Below are positions 30,816 to 39,855 of a stretch of DNA of 64,000 nucleotides, one piece after another. Made by a program: the position numbers and the translations under genes. Under the pieces are notes generated by a model. It worked only from the letters and a program-made list of their open reading frames with translations. It did no database searches and had not been told where the DNA came from. This stretch comes from an uncultured Lachnospiraceae bacterium (lineage in GTDB: Bacteria; Bacillota; Clostridia; Lachnospirales; Lachnospiraceae): NCBI GenBank assembly GCA_946558695.1, contig CAMNTQ010000001.1, positions 62,001 to 126,000 on the forward strand. Direction: 5' to 3'. The stretch's first letter is position 1. Each line of letters opens with the position of its first letter.

Positions 30816-31086
30816 TCACAAGTTCTAGATCTATCCCTTCTTCTGCAAAGTATCCTTCCTGAATCGCCACATACATCGGTGCATAGAAAATAGAATGAGC
30901 GACCTCGTTTAACACGACTTTCGTTGTTGCCGGAAGCATCCCTTCGCTGGATGTATCCTCCTGTGTATTCGTCTCCTCCGCGGTACTTTCTACAGATTTT
31001 TCCGTCTCATTTTTGCCGGAGCATGCAGTGAGAAATACAACCGTCATAACAGCAGCCAGCAATACAGCATACACTCTCTTCTTCAT
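30796..31086 (-). pseudogene. ABC transporter substrate-binding lipoprotein (NMT1/SsuA-like), cut by phage insertion
   Basis: The 96-residue frame has a signal peptide with lipobox (VVFLTACSG, Cys about residue 22), a Thr/Glu-rich linker and the first strand-helix of a NMT1/ThiY/SsuA-type binding protein (HSIFYAPMYVAIQEGYFAEE), then stops at EGIDLELVTGFEAL. Full proteins are about 330 residues. The remainder should lie left of the phage left end, outside the window. GGAGG precedes the ATG. The protein made now has no ligand-binding domain. Confidence 0.85.
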
Positions 31087-31197
31087 AATGTCCTCCTTGA
31101 AAATAATAACAATATATTGTATGCGTATAAAAAAAGATTGTGATTTTCAAGTTTTGCCGCATCCTGCCGATAATATATAAAAGGGGGTGGCAACTAT

Positions 31198-32823
31198 ATG
31201 GATATTCAAAACGCAGCAAGTCAGCATATAATTTCTCCAAATTCTATTCCGGCAAACCAGAATCCGCAAAGGCCCCTTACTCCTGCGCCTCTGTCAGAAC
31301 AGGGCACAGGTCATCCGGCAGGATCTGGTCAGGAAGTTCCAGTTGACGGAGAGTTTGCAGAACTTGAGGCTTCCTTAGAGCAAATGCGCGCGGGCGAGGT
31401 GCTTCTGAATGCAGCTCTGGCAAAGGAAGAGGAGACGGCAAAATACCAAAAACAGCAGGATCGTGCCGAGCTAGAGTCCACAAAAGAACAAGAATATAAG
31501 AGTCCGGACGAAGAAGCGGCTAATGAAAGGATCATGAATCGAAAGCTTTCAGAGATGTACAACTGGAAATATGATTCAGGAATGTCTCTGCAGAGCAATT
31601 ATAATCAGATACAATCCATATTCCAGTCAATATTAAAAGATATTCTCTCGGACTTTTCAGGTAATCTGCAGTTACAATTGATGGCACAGCTTGATACCTT
31701 TACTTTAAATGCTATCAAGCAGTTAGTAACCGAACATTTTCAAGTACTTCTTAATTTTCTCGGACAATATGGACGTCCGAACTCTGAGGAAGCGCTTATT
31801 AACGGGCTGTTTGAAAATATAACAGAGCGAAAGCCCCTATTTTTGCAGAACGGAAGCTCTTCCTTTGGAAGCACAGGCTTCACCGCACAGGGCTTTGAAC
31901 AGAAATCGTCAGGACAAAAACTTACACAGGGAATCATTTATCAAAGGGACGCGAAAGCACGGATAAACGCTCAATACCAGACTTCCGTAGGTAAATCTGA
32001 AAAAAGCATAACGCGGGCCGCCGAAGTCCTCCAGCGCGGCGGATATCTTACAGGAGGCAAAGCATTTACTCTGCGGGATGTCAGACAAGCACAGAATTTT
32101 ATCCAATACCTGAACCAGAATCTTCCCCAGATGAAATCTGAAAAGCTTCCTTACACCAGCGAAGAATATCTTGGCTTCTCAGCAGGAATGTCCTCCTTGA
32201 AAGCGCAGACCTTTATAGAACAAGCAGGTCTTGGGGATGGTACCGCCTCCGCCCTGAAATACGCCATGGGCATCCATGCGCAGGAATTTTTTCTCCAGAA
32301 TGCACAAGCCTTAAAACAAATGCCCGAATACAGGAATCAAAGCGGAAACCCTTCCTATCAGGCAGACAGCTTTCAAAAAATATACCGATATATGATAGAC
32401 TCTTATAACGAGAACCATGATGCACAGACAACTGCTCTGGCCGGACTAAAAAAATCCCTTGAAAGTTTTTATGAAAAACAGACGGATCCGGTTTATCAGA
32501 ATATGAACCGCTATCGTTCAGACATTGGATTTTTTACCCGCTCACCGATAGATAATGTGAAAAATGAGATCCTAAACGGTTGGAAAGCCGTCTGCAGAGA
32601 CTGGAATACCTTTTTACAGTATACACAACTTTCAAAGGACAGATCCCTAAGACTTGATTATAATTTGAGCCGTGATTATTATATAGCATTTCTCATGTCT
32701 CAAGAGAAATCGCCACACAGCGGAAAAGGCAGAAAGAAAAAAACACTGCAATTTGTGATGCGGCTCGCTATTCTTGTTGTCGGCATCATTATATGCCTGT
32801 TTCTTCTGGCATTGTTTTCATAA
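31198..32823 (+). CDS. Tail-anchored protein of unknown function
   Basis: This 541-residue protein has a Pro/Gln-rich disordered N-terminus (residues 1-110), a long helical, Gln/Asn-rich body (110-510), a basic patch (SGKGRKKKTLQ) and one C-terminal hydrophobic segment (AILVVGIIICLFLLALF) with almost nothing after it. That arrangement would place the body in the cytoplasm. I recognise no domain. A bidirectional terminator follows, and it is alone in its transcription unit. Confidence 0.7.
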   Translation: MDIQNAASQHIISPNSIPANQNPQRPLTPAPLSEQGTGHPAGSGQEVPVDGEFAELEASLEQMRAGEVLLNAALAKEEETAKYQKQQDRAELESTKEQEYKSPDEEAANERIMNRKLSEMYNWKYDSGMSLQSNYNQIQSIFQSILKDILSDFSGNLQLQLMAQLDTFTLNAIKQLVTEHFQVLLNFLGQYGRPNSEEALINGLFENITERKPLFLQNGSSSFGSTGFTAQGFEQKSSGQKLTQGIIYQRDAKARINAQYQTSVGKSEKSITRAAEVLQRGGYLTGGKAFTLRDVRQAQNFIQYLNQNLPQMKSEKLPYTSEEYLGFSAGMSSLKAQTFIEQAGLGDGTASALKYAMGIHAQEFFLQNAQALKQMPEYRNQSGNPSYQADSFQKIYRYMIDSYNENHDAQTTALAGLKKSLESFYEKQTDPVYQNMNRYRSDIGFFTRSPIDNVKNEILNGWKAVCRDWNTFLQYTQLSKDRSLRLDYNLSRDYYIAFLMSQEKSPHSGKGRKKKTLQFVMRLAILVVGIIICLFLLALFS

Positions 32824-32864
32824 AAAAATGCTTTGGACGCTCCCCGCCGCCAAAGCATTTTTTT
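32822..32864. terminator. Bidirectional terminator
   Basis: AAAAAAATGCTTTGG (32822-32836) pairs with CCAAAGCATTTTTTT (32850-32864). It ends both the rightward 541-codon gene and the leftward carD-like gene. Confidence 0.9.
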
Positions 32865-32865
32865 C

Positions 32866-33366
32866 TTAAGGCTCCATTTTTTTTACAATATATTCGCGCA
32901 CTTTTTCTTTTGGTATATCTAAAGCAACTGCAAGCTCACCGTATAGGAACTTCTCCGCGCTATTCAAATATCTGTCATCTACATTAATAACCTTCTTCCC
33001 AACTGCAAGCCGCTCTTTTTTCCTGATGTAAGATGTCTTCATCAGCGCAACCCATGATCTGCACTGATTTTTAAACAGCGCTTCCTTATACATGAGTTCC
33101 CGCCTCTTTTCATCATTTACATTCAAAATATCAATATTGGGCATATCGGCAATCAGCTCTCTGGCCTCATTAGACGATATAACCTTTCTCAACTGTTTTT
33201 CCTGTCCATTGACTGGCATATAGAGTGTTCCGCCCGCATTATACAAGGGTTTCAATGTATAATATTCTTTTTCTCTGTCAGAACACCTTATGTCTAGTCT
33301 CCCAATATTTGTCACTTCACAGACACCTTCTTTATAATGTACTACCTGATCACCAACTTTGAACAT
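32866..33366 (-). CDS. CarD-family transcriptional regulator
   Basis: A 166-residue protein with the N-terminal RNA polymerase-interacting Tudor-like part (MFKVGDQVVHYKEGVCEV...YYTLKPLYN...YMPV) and a helical C-terminus. CarD/CdnL proteins stabilise the open promoter complex. ATG 33366 follows AGGAGG; the track start at 33393 is too far upstream. The following 280 nt up to the DUF975 gene hold no gene I can support. Confidence 0.85.
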   Translation of the reverse strand: MFKVGDQVVHYKEGVCEVTNIGRLDIRCSDREKEYYTLKPLYNAGGTLYMPVNGQEKQLRKVISSNEARELIADMPNIDILNVNDEKRRELMYKEALFKNQCRSWVALMKTSYIRKKERLAVGKKVINVDDRYLNSAEKFLYGELAVALDIPKEKVREYIVKKMEP

Positions 33367-33647
33367 ATTTACCTCCTGTTCATTCACTGACATTTCGCTG
33401 TATCCTATCTGACATCCCCTGTTTGTTCAAAAAAAGAAACTGCCGGACTGCTATCTCCATAATAGAAAAGACGCACAATCTAAGCATATTCCGCTTATAG
33501 ACCGTACGCCAGCTCCATCTGGTATATCATCTATGAAGTTCGTTATTTGCCGACATAATCCTTTCTTTTTGTATTATATCACACAATTCTCATAAATGTA
33601 AGCTATTTTTTCAAAATTTCTCCGCAGACTTTCTCTGCAAAATATAT

Positions 33648-34385
33648 TTACTGAATATAACCTTCGTGAAAAGCTTTTCCTTTATTATAGGCATAAAGCT
33701 CCGCCATAGTTGCCTCCATATATGGATTCACATAAAAGATTCCTGCCAGACCACAAGTAATGGCAGCCAGCAGATACCAGCCGATAAAGGAAAGCTGTAA
33801 TACAAAAGCATCCATTTTCTCACCATCCATCATCCGCTTACTGATCGCAAATGCTTCTTTCTGGTCCATGCCCGGATTTTCCGCAATAATATAAGGTACC
33901 ATCATATACTCAAGCTCTTTGATAATTCCCGGTATTATAAACAAAAGTGTCCACAAAGTGACATACAAGTCTTTCAAAAACATGGTAAGGACGATATTCC
34001 CATAATGCCCTGAACGGAACCCATCGAAGATGTCCCCGACACGTGTCATCTCCGTACGGTTCCGGACAAAAAATTTATTTGCGCCGATCCGAAGTACATT
34101 TCCCACAAAAATATTAAGAAGCAGCCCGAATACAACCAATATAAGACCTATGACTACCAACACCGATACGACCGCTGTGAAGGTGCCGCTCATACTGCCC
34201 ATATCGTAACCCTCATAACTGCTGTAGCTGTTATCCGTCATTGCGCTCTGCGATCCGCTTCTGACGCCTCCTGCAGCTCCGATCCCTTCTACAACTGACA
34301 TAATAAAAGCAACCGCTACACAACTCCAGTAATTCCGCTTTATATTAATTTTTGCATTATTTTTTAATTGTTCCCTAGTCCACAT
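33648..34385 (-). CDS. DUF975 family membrane protein
   Basis: A 245-residue integral membrane protein with the family start WTREQLKNNAKINIKRNYW, about five hydrophobic segments and the typical end FYVNPYMEATMAELYAYN. The function of DUF975 proteins is unknown; they are common in Firmicutes. Confidence 0.85.
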   Translation of the reverse strand: MWTREQLKNNAKINIKRNYWSCVAVAFIMSVVEGIGAAGGVRSGSQSAMTDNSYSSYEGYDMGSMSGTFTAVVSVLVVIGLILVVFGLLLNIFVGNVLRIGANKFFVRNRTEMTRVGDIFDGFRSGHYGNIVLTMFLKDLYVTLWTLLFIIPGIIKELEYMMVPYIIAENPGMDQKEAFAISKRMMDGEKMDAFVLQLSFIGWYLLAAITCGLAGIFYVNPYMEATMAELYAYNKGKAFHEGYIQ

Positions 34386-34410
34386 ACTCTTGCTCCTTTA
34401 CTGTCATAAT

Positions 34411-36018
34411 TTACTGAATTTCCCGAATCTTTTTTCTAAGCCCCAGAACCTGATCCGGCGCAACCGACAATTCATCAACTCCTATCTGAACAAAAAATTC
34501 CGTCATCGACAAGTCTGCTGCCAAATCACCGCACACACTGATAGTCTTACCCTCCAAATGGACGTTATTCGTAACAATCCGTATCATCTTAAGCAGTGCC
34601 GGATGTTTCGTATCATAATGGCTCATGACGGCCTCATTCGTCCTGTCCATGCCGAGCGTAAACTGTGTGAGGTCATTCGTCCCAATACTGAAAAAGTCCA
34701 CCTCTCTCGCCAACTCTCCGCTGAGCATAACCGCCGCCGGAGTTTCAATCATAACGCCTACTTTGATATTTTCGTCAAAAAACGCCTTCTCCGCCTTCAG
34801 TTCCTGCTTTACGCCTTCCAAATACTCCTTCGCTTTTATAACCTCTTCCACCTTCGTGATCATCGGGAACATGATCTGTACATTCCCATAGATGGAGGCT
34901 CTTAAAATAGCCCGAAGCTGCGTCTTGAACATCTCTTCCTTCTCAAGTGACATACGGATTCCTCTAAGTCCCATTGCCGGGTTATGCTCCTTTTCCATCT
35001 CCAGAAATTCCGCCCTCTTATCCCCGCCTAGATCCGCAGTACGGATCACTACTCTGTTCATTCCCATAGACTCTGCTGCAAGCTTATATGCCTGAAACTG
35101 CTGCTCCTCCGTAGGCGCCCGGTTTCCATTCTCCATAAAGAGAAATTCGCTTCGGAAAAGTCCGACTCCTCCGGCATCGCTTCGGATAACCCGCTCAATA
35201 TCTTCTCTCATCCCGATATTCGCACAGATATCTATCTTCTGTCCGCTCTGAGTAATATTTTCCTTACCCTTCAGACGCTCCAGATTCGTGATATGTACTT
35301 TATTCTCATCTTGGCGCCGTTTCATTCTTGTAAGCAATGTATAATCCGGTTCTATATATATCTTACCCTCATAGCCGTCTACGATGATCATCTTACCCTC
35401 GTACTCCGCCTTCAGAGATTCGCCGAGTGCGATAACCGATGGGATTCCTTTCGTACGGGCAATGATCGCCGTATGAGAATTGACTGTGCCATACTTGGTG
35501 ACAAATCCCAGAACCCGCTCCTTGTCAAGCTGTACTGCCTCGCTTGGATACAAATCCCCCGCAGCCATAATAAACGGCTCATCCACATACAACTTATCTT
35601 TCCAGCTCCTTGACAGGATCCGGATCATCCGAATTGCCGCATCCCGTACATCCGCTTCGTTGCCTTTATCCCTGTTATCCTTCAGATATTCCTCTGTCGC
35701 TGTCTTTACCGCATATTCCGCATTCAGCTTTTCCTCCAGAATGATGCTTGTGATCCTGTTCCACAATCTGTCATTATCCAAAATATCCTGCTGCATCTCA
35801 AAAATAGCTGCATTCGCCTTTCCAACTTCGCGGATAGAAATCTCATACAACTCCTGCAATTCAAATAATGCACGCTCCTTCGCCTTCTGAAGACGGGAAA
35901 TCTCTTTCTCCACATCTTTCACATAGATATGGCGTACTTCTTTTATATCTCTTTTATAAAATGAAAGCTTTCCAATGGCAATTCCTTCGGAAACTTTTTT
36001 CCCGGTCAGTGTAATCAT
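34411..36018 (-). CDS. ptsI: Phosphoenolpyruvate-protein phosphotransferase (PTS enzyme I)
   Basis: A 535-residue protein, slightly shorter than the usual 570. The phosphorylated His is in VNSHTAIIARTKGIPS (His182). PEP-binding elements include GVGLFRSEFLFM, VIRTADLGGDKRAEF and FFSIGTNDLTQFTLGMDR. It takes phosphate from PEP and passes it to HPr to energise sugar uptake. No ptsH gene lies next to it in this window. Confidence 0.93.
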   Translation of the reverse strand: MITLTGKKVSEGIAIGKLSFYKRDIKEVRHIYVKDVEKEISRLQKAKERALFELQELYEISIREVGKANAAIFEMQQDILDNDRLWNRITSIILEEKLNAEYAVKTATEEYLKDNRDKGNEADVRDAAIRMIRILSRSWKDKLYVDEPFIMAAGDLYPSEAVQLDKERVLGFVTKYGTVNSHTAIIARTKGIPSVIALGESLKAEYEGKMIIVDGYEGKIYIEPDYTLLTRMKRRQDENKVHITNLERLKGKENITQSGQKIDICANIGMREDIERVIRSDAGGVGLFRSEFLFMENGNRAPTEEQQFQAYKLAAESMGMNRVVIRTADLGGDKRAEFLEMEKEHNPAMGLRGIRMSLEKEEMFKTQLRAILRASIYGNVQIMFPMITKVEEVIKAKEYLEGVKQELKAEKAFFDENIKVGVMIETPAAVMLSGELAREVDFFSIGTNDLTQFTLGMDRTNEAVMSHYDTKHPALLKMIRIVTNNVHLEGKTISVCGDLAADLSMTEFFVQIGVDELSVAPDQVLGLRKKIREIQ

Positions 36019-36122
36019 AGTGCACTTCCTTTACTGTTTTATACCAATTATACTTTACACTTTTCCCTTCCTTTCGTCAAGCAGTTCCGCCTCACTATAC
36101 GTTAAAAATATCCTCAAATCCA

Positions 36123-36151
36123 TTGACTTTTTGTTCAAATCATGGTATCCT
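36123..36151 (+). promoter_or_regulatory. Promoter of the cold-shock gene
   Basis: TTGACT (36123-36128), 17 nt, TATCCT (36146-36151), about 60 nt upstream of the start codon, leaving a leader of roughly 55 nt as expected for csp mRNAs. Confidence 0.6.
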
Positions 36152-36213
36152 AGCAAAGTGTCACTCGTATAATATTACGGTGATACAGGATTAATTTTTA
36201 TGGAGGTATCGTA

Positions 36214-36411
36214 ATGAAAGGTACAGTTAAGTGGTTTAACAACCAAAAAGGATACGGCTTCATTTCCGACGAAGCTGGAAACGATGTATTCGTACATTAT
36301 TCAGGACTGAATATGGAAGGCTTCAAGTCTCTGGAAGAGGGACAGGCAGTAGAGTATGATGTTACAGAAGGTGCAAAAGGACCGCAGGCAGTGAATGTCA
36401 CAAAACTCTAA
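36214..36411 (+). CDS. cspA: Cold-shock protein
   Basis: A 65-residue OB-fold protein with both RNP motifs (KGYGFI and DVFVHY). It binds single-stranded RNA as a chaperone. GGAGGT precedes the ATG. It is a single-gene unit ending at a terminator. Confidence 0.93.
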   Translation: MKGTVKWFNNQKGYGFISDEAGNDVFVHYSGLNMEGFKSLEEGQAVEYDVTEGAKGPQAVNVTKL

Positions 36412-36501
36412 GATTTAGGAACGATAATCAAAATTTCGATGTACCTTTTTTATATATGGCACTTTGATATTTAAAAGCAATACACAAAATGAGATTTCGG
36501 A

Positions 36502-36537
36502 AAAAAGGGATGCAGCGCAAGCGCCGCATCCCTTTTT
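36502..36537. terminator. Bidirectional terminator
   Basis: AAAAAGGGATGC pairs with GCATCCCTTTTT around a GC-rich loop. It lies between the rightward csp gene and the leftward sseB-like gene. Confidence 0.88.
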
Positions 36538-36563
36538 CACATTTTTTAAAATCGCCGGACATT

Positions 36564-37313
36564 TTATCTGATCTTCAGCAGAACATTCACCCCAAACGGA
36601 TTCACTGCAACTCCTTTTGTCTCAGGAGTAAGGACCTCTTTGATCTTCTCATATTCTAACACCGCCGCCCCATACTTTTTCTCCTGATTGAACTTTTGAA
36701 ACTCCCGGATGTCTGTAAAGACCGGCTGATAGGAATCTCCGTTTTTTTGAAGCAATGGGATTCCTTTTCCTTCTTCAACGGCGATAATATACTTGCCGCG
36801 GCAGAAATGCGCAGCCAATTCCTCATTCAGCTCCTCAAGCTCTGCCGTAAGTCTGCCCTCTGTTCTTGCCTCTTTTCTGAATTCCTGCGCAAAGTAAAGA
36901 GCTGTCAGGTGAAGCTCCGGATTCTCTATGCGCAGCTGTCCATCGGGCATCTCTTCTGCAGGCTGCCTGCGGATCAACTGATCTAACTGAAATTTTGTTT
37001 CTTCGGGCAGCCCTTTATCTACCGAGACGGCATTCACTCCCATAGGAAGCAGACTGGTAAAAAATGCCAAACGGCTCTTTTTGTCTATCTTTGCAAACTG
37101 TATGGGATTCTTCTCTTCCAGAAGCCATCCCGCTCCCTTATTTGCTCCATCCTTATCGAAATAAACGAATATCTCGTCATCGTAGCTTTCTGGATTGCAA
37201 GATACGAAAGGCATCTGTGTACACAGAGACATTACCGCATACAATTCGCCACAATTTCTGATTTTCCTCATAATTTCCTGCAGATTTGCCATATCTTTTA
37301 TCAGATCCCCCAT
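36564..37313 (-). CDS. SseB-family protein
   Basis: A 249-residue protein with the SseB N-terminal signature (VYFDKDGANKGAGWLLEEK is part of it). The MGDLIKDMANL start at 37313 lies one base after the stop of the ACT gene. SseB-like proteins are thought to be protein-interaction partners with unclear roles; here it is the last gene of the ior/paaK operon. Confidence 0.65.
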   Translation of the reverse strand: MGDLIKDMANLQEIMRKIRNCGELYAVMSLCTQMPFVSCNPESYDDEIFVYFDKDGANKGAGWLLEEKNPIQFAKIDKKSRLAFFTSLLPMGVNAVSVDKGLPEETKFQLDQLIRRQPAEEMPDGQLRIENPELHLTALYFAQEFRKEARTEGRLTAELEELNEELAAHFCRGKYIIAVEEGKGIPLLQKNGDSYQPVFTDIREFQKFNQEKKYGAAVLEYEKIKEVLTPETKGVAVNPFGVNVLLKIR

Positions 37314-37314
37314 C

Positions 37315-37758
37315 CTACTGATTTGCACGGTATGCTTCATCTGCTGAATACACATCGAAGCCGCTTCCTTTCAGAATATCAATGACTCTTGCCGGATCAT
37401 CGCTCTTAAGTACTGCCGCCGCATCGCTTCCATTTGCAAATGCATACATATATTCTATGTTAACCTCGCCTTCTACGATCTGGTGCATCGCCTTGCGCAA
37501 AGAGCCTGTCGCATGAGGAACCCGAAGCGCTACTACGTCGGTAAGCATGGCCGTAATTCCTGCTTCCTTAAGTGCCGCGCGTCCTTTGTGGGGATCTGAC
37601 ACGATCATACGAAGCATCCCATAATCGGATGTATCCGCAAGGCTTAATGCCACGATATTCACCTGTTTATCCGCTAGAACTCCTAACACTTCATCAAGGC
37701 GTCCTTCTCTATTCTCTAAAAATACTGACAATTGCTGTATTGTATTACTGATACCCAT
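37315..37758 (-). CDS. Tandem ACT-domain protein
   Basis: A 147-residue protein with two ACT-like units: IQQLSVFLENREGRLDEVLG (residues 7-26) and NIEYMYAFANGSDAAAVLK (about 99-117). ACT domains bind amino acids; members that follow paaK and ior genes probably sense aromatic amino acids or related acids. It lies between paaK and sseB. Confidence 0.85.
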   Translation of the reverse strand: MGISNTIQQLSVFLENREGRLDEVLGVLADKQVNIVALSLADTSDYGMLRMIVSDPHKGRAALKEAGITAMLTDVVALRVPHATGSLRKAMHQIVEGEVNIEYMYAFANGSDAAAVLKSDDPARVIDILKGSGFDVYSADEAYRANQ

Positions 37759-37772
37759 GTTCTGCCTCCTTT

Positions 37773-39104
37773 TTATAATTCTCTGTTATCAATGACACGT
37801 TTCGCTTTTCCTTCACTTCTCTGAATGGTCTTCGGCTCTACAAGCTTCACTCTTACCGACACGCCAAGCGCCTGCTTCAAAACTGCGCCTACCTTGTTCT
37901 TAAGTTCATCCAGCTTACGAATCTCGTCTGAGAAATACTTCTCGTCTACCTCTACCATGACAGTAAGGACATCCAGATTATTCTCACGGTCTACAATAAG
38001 CATGTAGTGCGGCGCTACGCCGCCGCCGATTGAAAGGAGCGCTGCCTCAACCTGTGTCGGGAATACATTGACGCCGCGGATAACCTTCATATCATCGGTA
38101 CGTCCCGTAAACTTCTGGATTCTGGGCAGAGTCCTTCCGCATTCGCAAGTGCCGTACCGGATGCTTGTAAGATCCTTTGTCCTGTAACGGAGAAGCGGCA
38201 TACCTTCTTTTGTAAGGGTTGTAAATACAAGCTCTCCCGTCTCTCCCTCAGCACATGCACTCTGATCCGCCGGATTTAAAATCTCAGGATAGAAATGATC
38301 TTCATATACGTGAAGTCCCTTATGGTGGATGCAGTCCATAGCAACCCCCGGTCCTGTAATCTCACAAAGCCCGTATATATCAAACGTATTAATTTTTAAA
38401 ATACTCTCGATCTTCTTACGCATCGCCTCCGTCCACGGCTCTGCACCGTTAATGCTCGCTTTAATCTGCAAACGGTCTACAATTCCTGCCTCTGCCGCCG
38501 CCTCCGCAAGATACAGTGCATAGGAAGGCGTACACCCAAACGCTGTCGCGCCGAAGTCTTCCATACACATAAGCTGACGCTTCGTATTGCCCGACGACAT
38601 TGGAATCGCCATCGCACCGAGAGCTTTTGCGCCAAGATCCAGCCCCATACCTCCTGTAAAAAGCCCGTACCCGTAGCATACATGAATACGGTCTTTTGAA
38701 GTCAGTCCTGCCATCACAAGACCTCTTGCCACACATTCTCCCCATGTATCAACATCATTCTGAGTATAAGAAGCCAGTGTAAGCTTTCCTGTCGTTCCGG
38801 AAGTCCCCTGAACTCTTGCGATCTTCTCCTTCGGAACCGCAAGAAGCCCGAATGGATAATTATCCCTTAAATCCTCCTTTGTTGTAAAGGGGAGTTTCCC
38901 GATATCCTCGATTCCTTTAATATCCTCCGGCAGCACTCCGAGCTCATCCATCTTTTTCTTGTAAAATGGCACATTCTTGTATACATTCTTTACCTGTCTT
39001 ACAAGTCTCTCCCCTTGGAGTTTGCTCATCTCATCCCTGCTCATGCATTCAATCTTCGGATCTCTGATCTGCTCTTGCCAATCAGCCAGTTCTACTCTTG
39101 CCAT
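37773..39104 (-). CDS. paaK: Phenylacetate-CoA ligase family protein
   Basis: A 443-residue adenylate-forming ligase with the AMP-binding P-loop QGTSGTTGKLT, the motif YGLCEITGPG and YRTKDLTSI. The family activates aryl-acetates with CoA and ATP. It sits 181 nt downstream of iorB, so it probably acts on aryl acids connected with indolepyruvate oxidoreductase, either forming aryl-acetyl-CoA or releasing it with ATP gain. Confidence 0.88.
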   Translation of the reverse strand: MARVELADWQEQIRDPKIECMSRDEMSKLQGERLVRQVKNVYKNVPFYKKKMDELGVLPEDIKGIEDIGKLPFTTKEDLRDNYPFGLLAVPKEKIARVQGTSGTTGKLTLASYTQNDVDTWGECVARGLVMAGLTSKDRIHVCYGYGLFTGGMGLDLGAKALGAMAIPMSSGNTKRQLMCMEDFGATAFGCTPSYALYLAEAAAEAGIVDRLQIKASINGAEPWTEAMRKKIESILKINTFDIYGLCEITGPGVAMDCIHHKGLHVYEDHFYPEILNPADQSACAEGETGELVFTTLTKEGMPLLRYRTKDLTSIRYGTCECGRTLPRIQKFTGRTDDMKVIRGVNVFPTQVEAALLSIGGGVAPHYMLIVDRENNLDVLTVMVEVDEKYFSDEIRKLDELKNKVGAVLKQALGVSVRVKLVEPKTIQRSEGKAKRVIDNREL

Positions 39105-39146
39105 GTCTTTTTCTCCTATTCATTCCTTCATATATTTTATGATGTT

Positions 39147-39255
39147 GGGGTCAAAAGGTATTTTGCCCCCATGATGCCGCGGATTGTTCCGCACTCCGTG
39201 TCTACGCTCCGCTTCGGTCATTGCCAGACGTGCGTCACTGCCGCCCGGCAGCCCA
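39147..39255. repeat. GC-rich intergenic element in the ior-paaK gap
   Basis: The gap starts with hairpin GGGG-T-CAAAA-GGTA-TTTTG-CCCC (39147-39169), followed by a GC-rich stretch to about 39255 that ends in CCGCCCGGCAGCCC. The composition and the phrase TCAAAAGGTATTTTGCCCCC look like a dispersed intergenic repeat of this bacterial group; no second copy lies in the window. Confidence 0.45.
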
Positions 39256-39285
39256 CAATCCTAAAAACATTCAAAATCTGCCCTT

Positions 39286-39855
39286 CTACAGACGGCAGCC
39301 TACATCGAATGCTTTTTTGTTGATGTCAACCGTCTTGAAAGGAACGGTCTTTTCAATCACCTCATACCACTGCTCTTTTGTAAAGTCCATATGCTGTGCT
39401 GCAATTCCGAGAACAATCAGATTGAACACTCTCGGATTTCCAAGTTTTTTGGATTCCTCTGTGGCATTTACCGCATAGACCTTATGCTCCTTCTGTAAAG
39501 TCTCCAGAATCCCTTCCGGATACTCTGCCGCTCCGATTACAACCGGCATCGGATCGATCCTCCAGTCATTGACGATTAATGCGCCGTCCTTCTTCAAAAA
39601 GTGGGCGTATCTTAATGCCTCAAGCCGCTCAAAGGCGATGATCACGTCTGCTTGTCCTTCTTCTACGATAGGTTCCGCTACCTTTTCGCCGTACCGTACA
39701 AAGGTCACCACGCTCCCGCCTCTCTGCGCCATACCATGAACCTCGGAAAGTTTCACATCATAGCCGCCCAAAGTAGCAAGACCGCCGAGTATCCTGCTGG
39801 TAAGAAGTGTTCCCTGTCCCCCGACGCCGACGATCATAATATTCTTTACTGCCAT
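39286..39855 (-). CDS. iorB: Indolepyruvate ferredoxin oxidoreductase, beta subunit
   Basis: A 189-residue protein of the pyruvate/ketoisovalerate oxidoreductase gamma family (IMIVGVGGQGTLLTSRILGG, HGMAQRGGSVVTFVRYG). With IorA it oxidises aryl pyruvates to aryl-acetyl-CoA and reduces ferredoxin. The start overlaps the iorA stop by one base (TAATG). Confidence 0.92.
   Translation of the reverse strand: MAVKNIMIVGVGGQGTLLTSRILGGLATLGGYDVKLSEVHGMAQRGGSVVTFVRYGEKVAEPIVEEGQADVIIAFERLEALRYAHFLKKDGALIVNDWRIDPMPVVIGAAEYPEGILETLQKEHKVYAVNATEESKKLGNPRVFNLIVLGIAAQHMDFTKEQWYEVIEKTVPFKTVDINKKAFDVGCRL

Noticed and set aside
39113-39323. Plus-strand ORFs in the ior-paaK gap
   Set aside because: They run through the GC-rich repeat and the end of iorB in the wrong strand, with no ribosome sites.
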